Shown piece by piece: positions 23,503-31,728 of a stretch of DNA of 31,728 nucleotides. The notes beneath the pieces are model-generated. The model did no database searches. It worked only from the letters and a program-made list of their open reading frames with translations, and had not been told where the DNA came from. Location of the stretch: contig DDIR01000086.1 in the NCBI GenBank assembly GCA_002338715.1, forward strand, positions 28,248 through 59,975, in the 5' to 3' direction. Every line of letters begins with the position of its first letter. Within the stretch, counting starts at the first letter, position 1. Made by a program: the position numbers and the translations under genes. The DNA comes from Phycisphaerales bacterium UBA1845. Its GTDB lineage: Bacteria > Planctomycetota > Phycisphaerae > UBA1845.

Positions 23503-24864
23503 TCAACTTCGCGGAGTTGGTACCTCATTCGCGGGCACGCTGCTGTAGCACGGTGTCTCGACATGTTCGGGCAGGAAGCCCAGCCCGATCCACTCTGCGG
23601 CTTTTGGTCGCAGGTACGGCGCGAGCACCGGAACGAGGAACCGCACGTACCACGGCGGCGAAAACGGTTTGTCGATTTGTTGGCTTCGGCTAAACAGTGC
23701 GCGATGGGCGATTCGCTGCAATCGCTGCGTCTTCCGCGTGGGCGGTCCGCGACGGGCTTGCACGCGGGCGAGGTCTTCATCGGTCAGCGATTTTTTCAGC
23801 AAAGGGTCAGCCAGCAAATTGGCAGCGGCTACTGCGTCCTGGACGGCGAGGTTGATGCCGACCCCACCGACCGGTGACATCGCGTGGGCCGCATCGCCGA
23901 TGAAAAGCAAACCGCGCCCGTGCCACGTTCGCATGAAGTTAATCTGCACGGATAGGAGTTTGACGTCGTCCCACGATCCGACGGAGTTGCAAACGTGACC
24001 CAATGGTGGACACACCCGCGCCACGGTTTCGCGAAATTTCTCGATGCCCTGCTCGCGGATGTGGTCGAACCCGCCTTTGCGAATGACCATCGCGATCTGG
24101 TAATGATTGCGGCGTGGGATGGTGACCAGCATGTGTCCTTCGCTTAGCCAGCCGAGTGTGTGGCTGTCGTCATCTTTGGGGCGATCGAGTCGAAACCACA
24201 GTGCGTCGATGGGGATGCCAACTTCGTCGACGTGGTGATCGTTGCGGGATGCGCTTGTGGAAGAGGTCGTGACCTTGCGGAGAGTTGACCCGCGGCCATC
24301 ACATGCGACGACGAGGTCCGCGCGGATTTCATAGGTTTCGCCGGCGCTTTCGCAGACCACGCCAACCACGCGCCCGCCGGTTTTGCGTGCATCAACATCG
24401 GGCCCTTCGTCGCGAATCACATCGACCGCCCGCGTGCTCATCCGCAGGTCAAATGTGGAAAATGCCTTGGCTTTGGTTGAAAGAAAGTTGAGCAGGTCCC
24501 ACTGCGGCACGAAACCCATGAACGGGCACTTGGTGTCGAGGTGGGAGAAGTCGGGCCCGTCGAAGCTGACGCCGTTGATGTTGACTTTGAGCTTGTCGGC
24601 GTGAAAGTCGATGAGCGGGAGGAACTCGTCGAGCAGACCGAGTTCGTGCATGATCTGCATGGTCGAAGGGTGGATCGTGTCGCCGCGAAAGTCGCGAAGA
24701 AAGTCCGCATGCTTTTCAACGACGATCACCTCAACGCCTACGCGAGCAAGCAAATAGCCAAGAAAAACACCAGCCGGCCCGCCGCCAACGATCAGACATG
24801 TGGTTTGGTTTTTGACGTGCTTTCTCAAGTCTTCACATGCTCGCGTATACTGAATCCGCCACAT
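23503..24864 (-). CDS. FAD-dependent aromatic-type monooxygenase
   Basis: A 453-residue flavoprotein of the FAD_binding_3 (PHBH/UbiH-like) group. The Rossmann GGGPAG (27-32) binds the ADP part of FAD. The middle DLVVACDGRGSTLR is the DG motif, and GDAAHAMSPVGGVGINLAVQDA near residue 325 is the second FAD motif. The family hydroxylates aromatic or polycyclic substrates using NAD(P)H and O2; the substrate here cannot be told. The C-terminal region (after about 390) is proline-rich and has a hydrophobic PPWYVRFLVPVLAPYL segment that may touch the membrane. The ATG at 24864 is used, although conserved sequence starts only at about residue 20. Divergent from the next gene. Confidence 0.85.
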   Translation of the reverse strand: MWRIQYTRACEDLRKHVKNQTTCLIVGGGPAGVFLGYLLARVGVEVIVVEKHADFLRDFRGDTIHPSTMQIMHELGLLDEFLPLIDFHADKLKVNINGVSFDGPDFSHLDTKCPFMGFVPQWDLLNFLSTKAKAFSTFDLRMSTRAVDVIRDEGPDVDARKTGGRVVGVVCESAGETYEIRADLVVACDGRGSTLRKVTTSSTSASRNDHHVDEVGIPIDALWFRLDRPKDDDSHTLGWLSEGHMLVTIPRRNHYQIAMVIRKGGFDHIREQGIEKFRETVARVCPPLGHVCNSVGSWDDVKLLSVQINFMRTWHGRGLLFIGDAAHAMSPVGGVGINLAVQDAVAAANLLADPLLKKSLTDEDLARVQARRGPPTRKTQRLQRIAHRALFSRSQQIDKPFSPPWYVRFLVPVLAPYLRPKAAEWIGLGFLPEHVETPCYSSVPANEVPTPRS

Positions 24865-25073
24865 CAGACATATTGCCTGCCAAGTTATACGTGCAGGCCT
24901 GGCAATAACCGAGCGGAATCTTTCGAACTGAGGATTTCAAGACTATGGCAAGACCGCTCCACGTGGCGGTTGTGTTGCCGTCACTGAGTCGCAGGCGGGG
25001 CGACTATCGGCCGTTGGCGCTTGCGTCAGATCGCTTTGGCAATGGGGAAACAGTGCTGCTAAAATCGTTGGTG

Positions 25074-28073
25074 ATGAACCGTCAACGTCCATCAATTTGG
25101 CGCAGGGCAACCGGTTTTCGGAAGCTGTTTGCAGGATGCGTAGCAATCTGGCTGATGATTGTTGGGAGCCCGGTTGCTTTTGCAAGTCAGCCGCTGGACC
25201 CAGACACGCTGCCCGACATGACCATCGGGCTTGCCGGCGTCCCGTACTATGCCAGTGCGCTTCCATTTGCGAATGTCTTGCTGCTTGAAAGTCGTGGTTG
25301 GCGTTTTGCAGATACGGGCGCACAGGTTCCCGTGAGTGAACTCGACACGAACGGATTTCCCGTCGCCCTTGCTGGCCGGACCGTCTTCGCCCAACCCTTT
25401 CAGAACAACGGATTGCAACCGGCATACCCGGTCGGGCGCTACACCATCACATGGCAAGGTGATGGCGATGTTACGATCGCGTCGGCCAACGCGACACTTG
25501 TCGAAGGATCGTCCGCGCTGCGCCGTCGCGTGTACGTCGTTTCTGCCGCGTCAGGGTCGGGGCTGCGAATCGAACTAACGGGCGCGAATGCGCCGGACCA
25601 TGTACGCCATGTTCGCGTCTGGGCGCCCGATCCGGCTGACCCGCAACAACAGTCACTGGAACCGCCCGCCGGAACACGCGAACAACAGATTCATCCATCG
25701 TACATCGAGCACCTGACGGAGACGCCCGGACTTTTCGGTGTGATCCGTTTCATGGATTGGGGAAGCACCAACGCGAGTCCGCAGGTCGAGTGGTCGCATC
25801 GCCGCCCGCCGGAGCACGCCTTCGCATCGGGCGCAAGGAACTACCAGGAACTCATCACACCGGGAACAACAAATTCGCTGGGAGACATTGGCGTTCCCTA
25901 CGAAAGGATGATCGAGACGGCGAATGCCGCGGGAATGGATGCGTGGATCTGCATACCGCACGCGGCGAGCGATAATTACGTGCGCAACCTCGCTCGACTT
26001 TTCCGATACGGATCCGACCAGGGCGGCGCGGTTTACACGAGCCCGCAAGCCGATCCGTATCATCCACCGCTACTTGGCAATCTTCGACTTTGGGTGGAGC
26101 ACAGCAACGAGATCTGGAGTGGTGGTGGAGCGTTTCCGCAGGGCGACTGGGCTCGAGCGCAAGCCGCGGCGCTTGGAATTCCTTACGGCGAATTCAACGG
26201 AAGGCGAGCTGGCGAAATCTGGCAGATCTTCAATGAAGTATGGCGCAGTGAAAGTGGTCGGATCATCAAGCCAGCCGGCGCATTCACGGGCAACCCTGCC
26301 TACACGCGCCAATGGCTCGATGGCAACATTGCACACGATCAGGCGTCGCCGACGGACACGCGGGCCAATGTCCTCGCTGTGACAACATACTTTGGCCAGC
26401 CACTTGTGGCGTGGGCGTTCAACGAACGCTTGTTTATGAATGCTGATCTCACCAATCCGCTCACGGATGCGGCAATTCTGCGCGGCGCCGATTATCTGCT
26501 CAATGAGCTTGTGCTTGCAGGGACGGCGACCGGTGACGAAAGGGAAGCTGCAACGGGTGGATTTGGTTCGTCGAATCGCGACCTTGCGGTGGAGTATGGG
26601 TTACCGCTTGTGGCTTACGAAGGCAACTCGAGCATGTACACCGAATCGGTCGGATGGTACTTGCTGGATGCTGGCGATCCTGATCTCGTGCGCATCGTTT
26701 CGCAAGGCACGCCGGGTTCGGTGTTCGAGTTCAGCCTGGCCAACTACGTTGCGGCAAACTTTCCCGATGACACACCGGGCAATCCGTTCGACGCGGATCG
26801 GTTGACGAAGTTCGTTAGCGCCTTGAATCGGCATCCAGCATTTGCGAGCGCCTATATCGCCCATCTCGTGCTCGGTAAGTCGCTCGGACTCTACACGCAC
26901 GGTCCGTTCGTTGACGCGGCGGCTTGGGGCAAGTTCGGATCGTGGGGGCACAAGGAATTCCAATTGCAGTCAATCGGGTACGGGCCTGGCCAAGCCGCCA
27001 AGTGGCAGGCGCTGATTGATTTTCAGTTGCTGCAATCCGGCGTCAATGAAGTTGGTGTTGGGAGTATGCCGACGGGAGTCGCCCCGCACATGCCTGACGA
27101 TCAACGCCTCGCGACCGTGCTGGCTGGGCAGCCGATTGATCTGCTGATACCGACAGCGCCGGGCGATGGGGTCACAACAATTTCAATGCTTGCGGGTTCG
27201 CTGCCGAATGGAATTGCGTTTTCCACGGTCCCCACGTCTGCGATACGGCTCGTCGGTGCTGTTGCTGCGGACACGGAAAGTCGCGATCACCGTTTTCTCG
27301 TTCGTTCGGTCGACGGCGATGGGGACGCCGATTACGCGGTATATTCGATACGAACCGTTCAGGAGGGTGAGCTTACGCAGCTATTTCGATTTCAGTTGCG
27401 CGACACGCCGATCGGAACGTCGTCAATCTTGGGAATTCCCGACGCGCCCGGGATCGTGTCAGCAACGATCGGTGCTGGGCCAGGTGTCAACAACACCACG
27501 GCGTTCCCGTTCGGATTCTTGGTTCCAGGTTTTGACAGCCCCGACTTGGCGACGGCGATTCAAGACGAACAGTATCTTTCGATCAACATGTCAGTCGAGC
27601 CGGGGTACTGGGTCGATGTTTCGAATCTGACGCTATCGCTTGGTGCGCAGAACGCGCGATCCTTCTCAGCCGCACTGGTTTCCGATCGTACCGGTGGGCA
27701 GGTTCTTGCGACATGGCAAGTCAACGGCGAAGCGCAGGTTGAAGCTGAACTCGGCGGTACCGTTGGCTTGCAGGGGATTGCGTGCGGGCTCGAATTTCGA
27801 GTGTACATCTACAACACCACGGGGAATGTCTTTGAGAGTTTCGGGTTTTCTAACTTTGGAAACAGTCCCGAACCAGAGGTCGCGGTTTATGGCAGTGTTG
27901 CCTTGGGGCTGGGCTGCGACGGAGGCGGATATGACATCGCCGAGTTCGTGTCATGCCTGGCTGGGCCAGGGTCTTCAACTGCAATCGGATGCGAAGGATA
28001 CAACTTGGACTGTGATGGCAATATTGATCTAGCCGACTTCGCCGTGATCCAGAGTTGCACCAATGGCGGCTGA
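25074..28073 (+). CDS. Large secreted glycoside-hydrolase-like protein with dockerin-like tail
   Basis: A secreted protein of 999 residues. A signal peptide (about 1-35) precedes an N-terminal beta domain (about 45-200) and a long central region (about 210-680) that reads like a clan GH-A TIM barrel. WVEHSNEIW places an Asn-Glu pair (Glu346) where the acid/base lies, and VAYEGNSS (Glu516) is a candidate nucleophile. These assignments are inference. A putative-Ig-like segment (about 690-790, SLPNGIAFS) and a beta-sandwich (about 800-940) follow. The end, YDIAEFVSCLAGPG...DCDGNIDLADFAVIQ, is the same dockerin-like EF-hand type as in the GH18-like protein. It probably acts on plant or algal polysaccharide; the family is not one I can name with certainty. 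ATG 25074 is chosen at the signal peptide; the frame is open from 24945. Confidence 0.75.
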   Translation: MNRQRPSIWRRATGFRKLFAGCVAIWLMIVGSPVAFASQPLDPDTLPDMTIGLAGVPYYASALPFANVLLLESRGWRFADTGAQVPVSELDTNGFPVALAGRTVFAQPFQNNGLQPAYPVGRYTITWQGDGDVTIASANATLVEGSSALRRRVYVVSAASGSGLRIELTGANAPDHVRHVRVWAPDPADPQQQSLEPPAGTREQQIHPSYIEHLTETPGLFGVIRFMDWGSTNASPQVEWSHRRPPEHAFASGARNYQELITPGTTNSLGDIGVPYERMIETANAAGMDAWICIPHAASDNYVRNLARLFRYGSDQGGAVYTSPQADPYHPPLLGNLRLWVEHSNEIWSGGGAFPQGDWARAQAAALGIPYGEFNGRRAGEIWQIFNEVWRSESGRIIKPAGAFTGNPAYTRQWLDGNIAHDQASPTDTRANVLAVTTYFGQPLVAWAFNERLFMNADLTNPLTDAAILRGADYLLNELVLAGTATGDEREAATGGFGSSNRDLAVEYGLPLVAYEGNSSMYTESVGWYLLDAGDPDLVRIVSQGTPGSVFEFSLANYVAANFPDDTPGNPFDADRLTKFVSALNRHPAFASAYIAHLVLGKSLGLYTHGPFVDAAAWGKFGSWGHKEFQLQSIGYGPGQAAKWQALIDFQLLQSGVNEVGVGSMPTGVAPHMPDDQRLATVLAGQPIDLLIPTAPGDGVTTISMLAGSLPNGIAFSTVPTSAIRLVGAVAADTESRDHRFLVRSVDGDGDADYAVYSIRTVQEGELTQLFRFQLRDTPIGTSSILGIPDAPGIVSATIGAGPGVNNTTAFPFGFLVPGFDSPDLATAIQDEQYLSINMSVEPGYWVDVSNLTLSLGAQNARSFSAALVSDRTGGQVLATWQVNGEAQVEAELGGTVGLQGIACGLEFRVYIYNTTGNVFESFGFSNFGNSPEPEVAVYGSVALGLGCDGGGYDIAEFVSCLAGPGSSTAIGCEGYNLDCDGNIDLADFAVIQSCTNGG

Positions 28074-28233
28074 CAAGCCAGACACTTCACAGTTTACGAA
28101 TCAGGCACGCCAAACAAACACAGAAACGCCTCGGTCCACCAGTTTCACTGCGCAATGGAAGCTCTGTTGAATTCTATCTGCTCTGAAGGCTCAATCGGGA
28201 ACTTGATCGCATTCGGTCCTGGCAAACTCAGAC

Positions 28234-28899
28234 TTACGACTTGGTAACGGCTTCTGCAAGTCGAGTAGCCAATCGCAAAACGCGCTCTTGCGCTTCATCG
28301 AGAGACCTTGCGTGCCGCTCATCCTTGAATTCCTGATACTCAACGGCAACTTCATGAATGTCGGAATCAGGAATGCCAAATAGCCGCGTTGCGATGGTGC
28401 GCATGTGAGGGTTCAGATGATTCCAGCCATCACGTGGTCCACCGTTGGCAAATCCAAATTCGCCTCGCGACGAGAGCACCACAAACCGCTTGCCGACCAG
28501 TATCGGCATGACCGGAAAGTCGCCGCGCGCAAGGTCAAACGAGAACGTGCGCCCGACACGAACAACCTGGTCCACCCAGGCCTTCACGGCTGCGGGCAGA
28601 CCATAGTTGTACATGGGCGCGCCCAGCACAATCACATTCGCAGCCGAAAGTTCCTCAATCATCTCATCGGATGGAGCAAGCGTACGCTCCATGGCCGGCG
28701 TCCGTTCATGCGGCGCAGTGAATGCGGCTGCAATCCACTCCTCCGAGACCGGCGCAGGCGGATTCCGTCCGAGATCACGATAGATGATCCGCGCGTCCGG
28801 TTCGTGCGACCTCCACGACTCGACGAAAAGTGCGGACAGTTTACGCGTTAACGAGCGTTGGAGTCTCGCACTCGAGTCAAGGTGCAGAATCGTGGTCAT
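28234..28899 (-). CDS. azoR: FMN-dependent NADH-azoreductase / quinone reductase
   Basis: A 221-residue flavodoxin-fold reductase of the AzoR family, which uses NAD(P)H to reduce quinones and azo compounds by two electrons through FMN. Typical features are the N-terminal ILHLDSSARLQRS phosphate-binding loop (Ser at 9-10 and 16), GAPMYNYGLPAAVKAWVDQV (93-112) around the flavin, and SSRGEFGF in the middle of the chain. The length is close to the family norm. The ATG at 28899 has GGAGAG about 9 nt upstream. It is the last of a row of minus-strand genes, but a 248-nt gap separates it from them, so it probably has its own promoter. Confidence 0.9.
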   Translation of the reverse strand: MTTILHLDSSARLQRSLTRKLSALFVESWRSHEPDARIIYRDLGRNPPAPVSEEWIAAAFTAPHERTPAMERTLAPSDEMIEELSAANVIVLGAPMYNYGLPAAVKAWVDQVVRVGRTFSFDLARGDFPVMPILVGKRFVVLSSRGEFGFANGGPRDGWNHLNPHMRTIATRLFGIPDSDIHEVAVEYQEFKDERHARSLDEAQERVLRLATRLAEAVTKS

Positions 28900-29147
28900 A
28901 TCAAAGTCTCTCCATTTAGCGGGTACTTCTCACGCTGGCCCCTGGCCCGCAAAGCCCTGGCTCGGCTCGAAATGAGATTGCAACGTGATACCAGGCATTG
29001 AGGAAAGAAGCCATAACTAGTCGCAAATACTGAAGATCTCAACGCAGTCGAGTTTCAGATATGCCAGAAGAATTTCTGCTGGCCCCAACCCGCCGACGTT
29101 TCTTCTCCGCAGCCATTCCAGTACACCGGTTACCAAGTGCAGATGCT

Positions 29148-29735
29148 CTATTCGCTGGCGACACGCTGAAGGTGCAGCACGGCATCCGACTCATCGATCA
29201 CGAAGTGTGCAGGGCGCTGGCGACCGGTCCATTTATCTTCGCGCCAGGTTCCGACGACGTACGCAAAAGTTAGCCGATCGCCTGAAAGGCGGTAGATGCC
29301 AAGTGCATCCCCGTTACTCTGCATGGACTCATCCGAGCGGTGGTCGAAGATCGGCGGATTCTGCGTCGGATCGATCTCATAAGTTCCGGCCCAGAGCTGT
29401 TGTTTTTCGGAATCGAGCGCGGCATAGCGGCCATCCGGGCGGAACAAGAGGTAACGCGCGCCGTTTGCCACCGAAGGCGGCTCTGTCGCTTCGATCCGCC
29501 ATGTACCCGTGAAACTTGTCTGCGCGGCATTTGCCATTTGTTGTTCTTTCTTCATTACGCATGACGCTGACAGAAGGAGTGTGCCGGCGAGAACCGTCGT
29601 CACGAATGACTGCCTAGTCGTTAACGTCCGTAATGCTTGTGCTGCACTCCGAATCGTTCGAATGACTACTGATCCATGATAGCGAGCGCTCGAGTCACGC
29701 ATTGGGAGTGCCGCGGTAGTCGTCCTGTTGTTCAT
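29148..29735 (-). CDS. TIGR03067-like lipoprotein
   Basis: A 195-residue exported protein with a long basic N-terminus, a hydrophobic segment (about 43-58) and a probable lipobox-like LSASC, so it may be a lipoprotein. The mature part matches the planctomycete-rich TIGR03067 pattern: [56 protein letters not shown] and RPAHFVI. Its function is not known. The ATG overlaps the stop of the SDR gene in an ATGA arrangement (29735-29732), which indicates translational coupling and supports this long start. Confidence 0.75.
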   Translation of the reverse strand: MNNRTTTAALPMRDSSARYHGSVVIRTIRSAAQALRTLTTRQSFVTTVLAGTLLLSASCVMKKEQQMANAAQTSFTGTWRIEATEPPSVANGARYLLFRPDGRYAALDSEKQQLWAGTYEIDPTQNPPIFDHRSDESMQSNGDALGIYRLSGDRLTFAYVVGTWREDKWTGRQRPAHFVIDESDAVLHLQRVASE

Positions 29736-30484
29736 CGCAATCCCCCAGAGGCGAGAATAACTTCGCCTGTTAGCCAGCCGGAATCGTCTGAAGCGAGGAA
29801 CGCGACGATCCCTGCAATGTCCGACGGCTTTCCCAGGCGCCCAAGCGGCGTCATGGCCACGAGTTGCTTTTCGAATTCACTTCCGGCTCCGTACAAGCCG
29901 GCTGCCTGCGTTCCTTCGCTTAGCGTTGCCCCGGGGTTGATCGAATTAACGCGGATTCCTCGCGGGGCTAACTCCTTCGCCAGAACCCGCGTGACCGCGT
30001 CCAAGGCGCTCTTCGTGGCCGCGTATACCGAATAGTTGGGCGGGCACATCTGCGAGGCGCCTGAACCGATGTTGATGACGCAGCCGTTCGATGCGAAGTG
30101 CTTAAGCGACTCGCGGATGACAAGCAGCGGGCCGAGGACATTTATATTGAACTCGCGATGAAATTCCTCCTCGGAAAGTTCAACAAGGGGTGTGGCTCTG
30201 TACACACCGGCGTTATTCACGAGAATATCGAGCTGGCCGAGCGCCCGATGAGCCTCGGTTAGCAATCGCGCGACTTCGGCAGCATTTGAGACATCGCCCT
30301 GAATCGCGACTGCGCGACCCTTGGCGTTCGTGATGGCCTGAACGACCGCATCCGCGCCGACCCGATCGGTGGCGTAGTTTACGACGACCGCCGCGCCGTC
30401 GGCGGCAAGCCGTTCGGCGATTCCAGCTCCAATACCCTTAGATGCCCCGGTCACCAGTGCGACCTTGCCTTCAAGTCTCGCCAT
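29732..30484 (-). CDS. Short-chain dehydrogenase/reductase (FabG-like)
   Basis: A 250-residue NAD(P)-dependent classical SDR. The cofactor motif TGASKGIG lies at 12-19, NNAG at 90-93, the catalytic Ser near 141, and Tyr154/Lys158 in YAATK. The N-terminal loop ([10 protein letters not shown]) after the second strand suggests NADP preference. The likely reaction is reduction or oxidation of a carbonyl/alcohol; many annotated FabG-like proteins are not fatty-acid enzymes and this one lies away from any fatty-acid genes. The ATG at 30484 has AGGAGA 7 nt upstream. It is overlapped by the lipoprotein gene (ATGA) and lies 94 nt after the sigma-factor gene, in the same direction. Confidence 0.9.
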   Translation of the reverse strand: MARLEGKVALVTGASKGIGAGIAERLAADGAAVVVNYATDRVGADAVVQAITNAKGRAVAIQGDVSNAAEVARLLTEAHRALGQLDILVNNAGVYRATPLVELSEEEFHREFNINVLGPLLVIRESLKHFASNGCVINIGSGASQMCPPNYSVYAATKSALDAVTRVLAKELAPRGIRVNSINPGATLSEGTQAAGLYGAGSEFEKQLVAMTPLGRLGKPSDIAGIVAFLASDDSGWLTGEVILASGGLR

Positions 30485-30578
30485 GTTGTGTCTCCTGCTT
30501 GTTCAGATCAGTGATCGATACCTCGACCACTTAGACACGGAGAGATCTCGACTGTGACAGTTGCAGTGATTGATAAAC

Positions 30579-31496
30579 TTAATTGAGATGCAAGGCTGTT
30601 CGAATGTCCGGCCGATCTAAAATCTGCCGGAGCCATTGCGCGAAGTCGGCCGGCTGCAAAAAAGGGTGGTCACGAAAAATAGCTGCGCTTGACCGCTCGG
30701 CGACTTCATCGATCTCGCGGGCGGTGTCTCTTGCGGCTTCGCTAATGCGTTGCACGTGCAGCGGAACGAAAACCAGGTGATTGGGGTCCACGTGACCGCC
30801 TTTGATGAAGCCCTGGGTCTTCTTGGAACAGCGACAAGGGTTCGCTGCATTAACGAGACCGCATTGGTTATTCATGAATTGGTAAAGGTCTCGTCGGGCG
30901 CGGGCGAGGATTTGCCGAAAATTCGCCGGCGACATATCCAATACTTCGCCGCCGACTGCGTCGCTGGCACCGAGGATCTCACCAAGCGTGAACACCAGCC
31001 GTTGCTTGCGATCCAGGCAGAGCAGCATCCCTGTCGTGCAAGCGATCTTGGCCTCTTCCACAAGCATCGGCACATCCACTGGAACGCTCATCGGGTCAGG
31101 TAGATTCAGGTCCGGCGTATCGTTTATGGCAGATGCGTAACTTGAGAACGAGAGCTGCTGAGACTCGCCACCACGGCGCTTCATGTTGAGGACATGGTTT
31201 GTCGTGATGCGATAGAGCCAAGTTCGGAACTTGCTTCTACCGTTGAATGTGCTGAGTTTGGTAATGACCTTGACCAACACCTCCTGCGTGACCTCTTCCG
31301 CGTCATGAGGATGAAAGACCATACGAACGGCAATGTTGTAGATCCAAGCTTGGTGTCGCATGACTAGCTGTTCGAGTGCGGCGCGGTCGCCATTCTTGGC
31401 TGATTCAACCAAGGCGGCGTCCGTGGAATGGCACTCTGCGATTTCGGTGAACGGGTTGAACAAGTGCTCGCTCCTCGGGGCCTTGGCAAACGCCAC
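30579..31496 (-). CDS. ECF-type sigma-70 factor with Cys-containing C-terminal extension
   Basis: A 305-residue RNA polymerase sigma factor. Region 2 (about 25-105) contains HPHDAEEVTQEVLVKV, FRTWLYRITTNHVLN and RR, which fit the sigma-2 -10 binding helix. Region 4 (about 150-215) contains LDRKQRLVFTLGEI...MSPANFRQILARARRDLYQF, a helix-turn-helix of sigma-4 type. The chain then continues about 90 residues beyond a normal ECF factor: a Cys-containing NPCRCSKKTQGFI motif and a helical tail (VQRISEAARDTAREIDEVAE). The tail may be a regulatory module. The first codon is GTG 31496; a TTG at 31463 with GAGGAG 8 nt upstream is a real alternative. No anti-sigma gene is adjacent. Confidence 0.85.
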   Translation of the reverse strand: MAFAKAPRSEHLFNPFTEIAECHSTDAALVESAKNGDRAALEQLVMRHQAWIYNIAVRMVFHPHDAEEVTQEVLVKVITKLSTFNGRSKFRTWLYRITTNHVLNMKRRGGESQQLSFSSYASAINDTPDLNLPDPMSVPVDVPMLVEEAKIACTTGMLLCLDRKQRLVFTLGEILGASDAVGGEVLDMSPANFRQILARARRDLYQFMNNQCGLVNAANPCRCSKKTQGFIKGGHVDPNHLVFVPLHVQRISEAARDTAREIDEVAERSSAAIFRDHPFLQPADFAQWLRQILDRPDIRTALHLN

Positions 31497-31728
31497 TTAG
31501 TCTAGCATTTAGACACCGTAGCGAGTCGCGTGTGACAGATGCATCGATCGAATGCTCGACCGTTGGCGGACAGAGCGGGAAAAGTTCACTTGGCTGGGCG
31601 TCTTCCGTTTCGCAGCATATGCCTAATGGACGACGGGAACTGTACTTGGGACGAATTCGACGTGCACGAGGGGAATTTCAAAAAACCCGAATGTACGGCG
31701 ATGGCGGGCTAGAGCGGCTTAAGTCCAA

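Overview
The window looks like chromosomal DNA of a planctomycete, probably Phycisphaerae-like. This is inferred from the gene content: secreted proteins ending in DxDxDG..D..D dockerin-like EF-hand pairs, a membrane protein with a CPHCGYNLRGL/CPECG zinc ribbon, a TIGR03067-type lipoprotein, a fused SGNH/GxDLY esterase, and many copies of a short palindromic repeat. No rRNA, tRNA, CRISPR array, transposase or integrase was seen.

Layout. 0.1-1.25 kb: class V aminotransferase (minus). 1.37-3.02 kb: a retron, the most notable element here. It has a structured msr-msd RNA (about 1373-1531) with a ~20-bp a1/a2 helix, three msr hairpins and an 18-bp msd hairpin. A possible 35-codon ORF follows, then a retron reverse transcriptase (NAxxH, YADD, VTG) with an unusual N-terminal hydrophobic helix. 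No known retron effector lies nearby. 3.2-3.9 kb: 3-oxoacid CoA-transferase B subunit without its A partner. 4.3-8.3 kb: two-gene operon of a MEDS sensory protein and a 1102-residue PAS/GAF hybrid histidine kinase. 8.4-13.75 kb: secreted GH18-like protein, zinc-ribbon membrane protein, RhlE-type RNA helicase with its own promoter and terminator, and a DUF1801 protein.

13.78-16.6 kb: an AT-richer island of orphan genes, all on the minus strand, including two tandem paralogues. It is studded with copies of a palindrome (GGTCCGC-TGT-GCGGACC). 16.6-20.5 kb: secreted astacin-like protease and double SGNH esterase, each followed by an inverted pair of the same palindrome. 20.8-28.1 kb: large lipoprotein, FAD monooxygenase, and a ~1000-residue secreted glycoside-hydrolase-like dockerin protein. 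28.2-31.5 kb: minus-strand azoreductase, TIGR03067 lipoprotein and SDR (overlapping, coupled), and an ECF-type sigma factor.

A second interspersed palindrome (ATTCCCGC-N4-GCGGGAAT) occurs three times, each between convergent genes. The secreted proteins suggest a polymer-degrading lifestyle. The retron is the likely phage-defence module.
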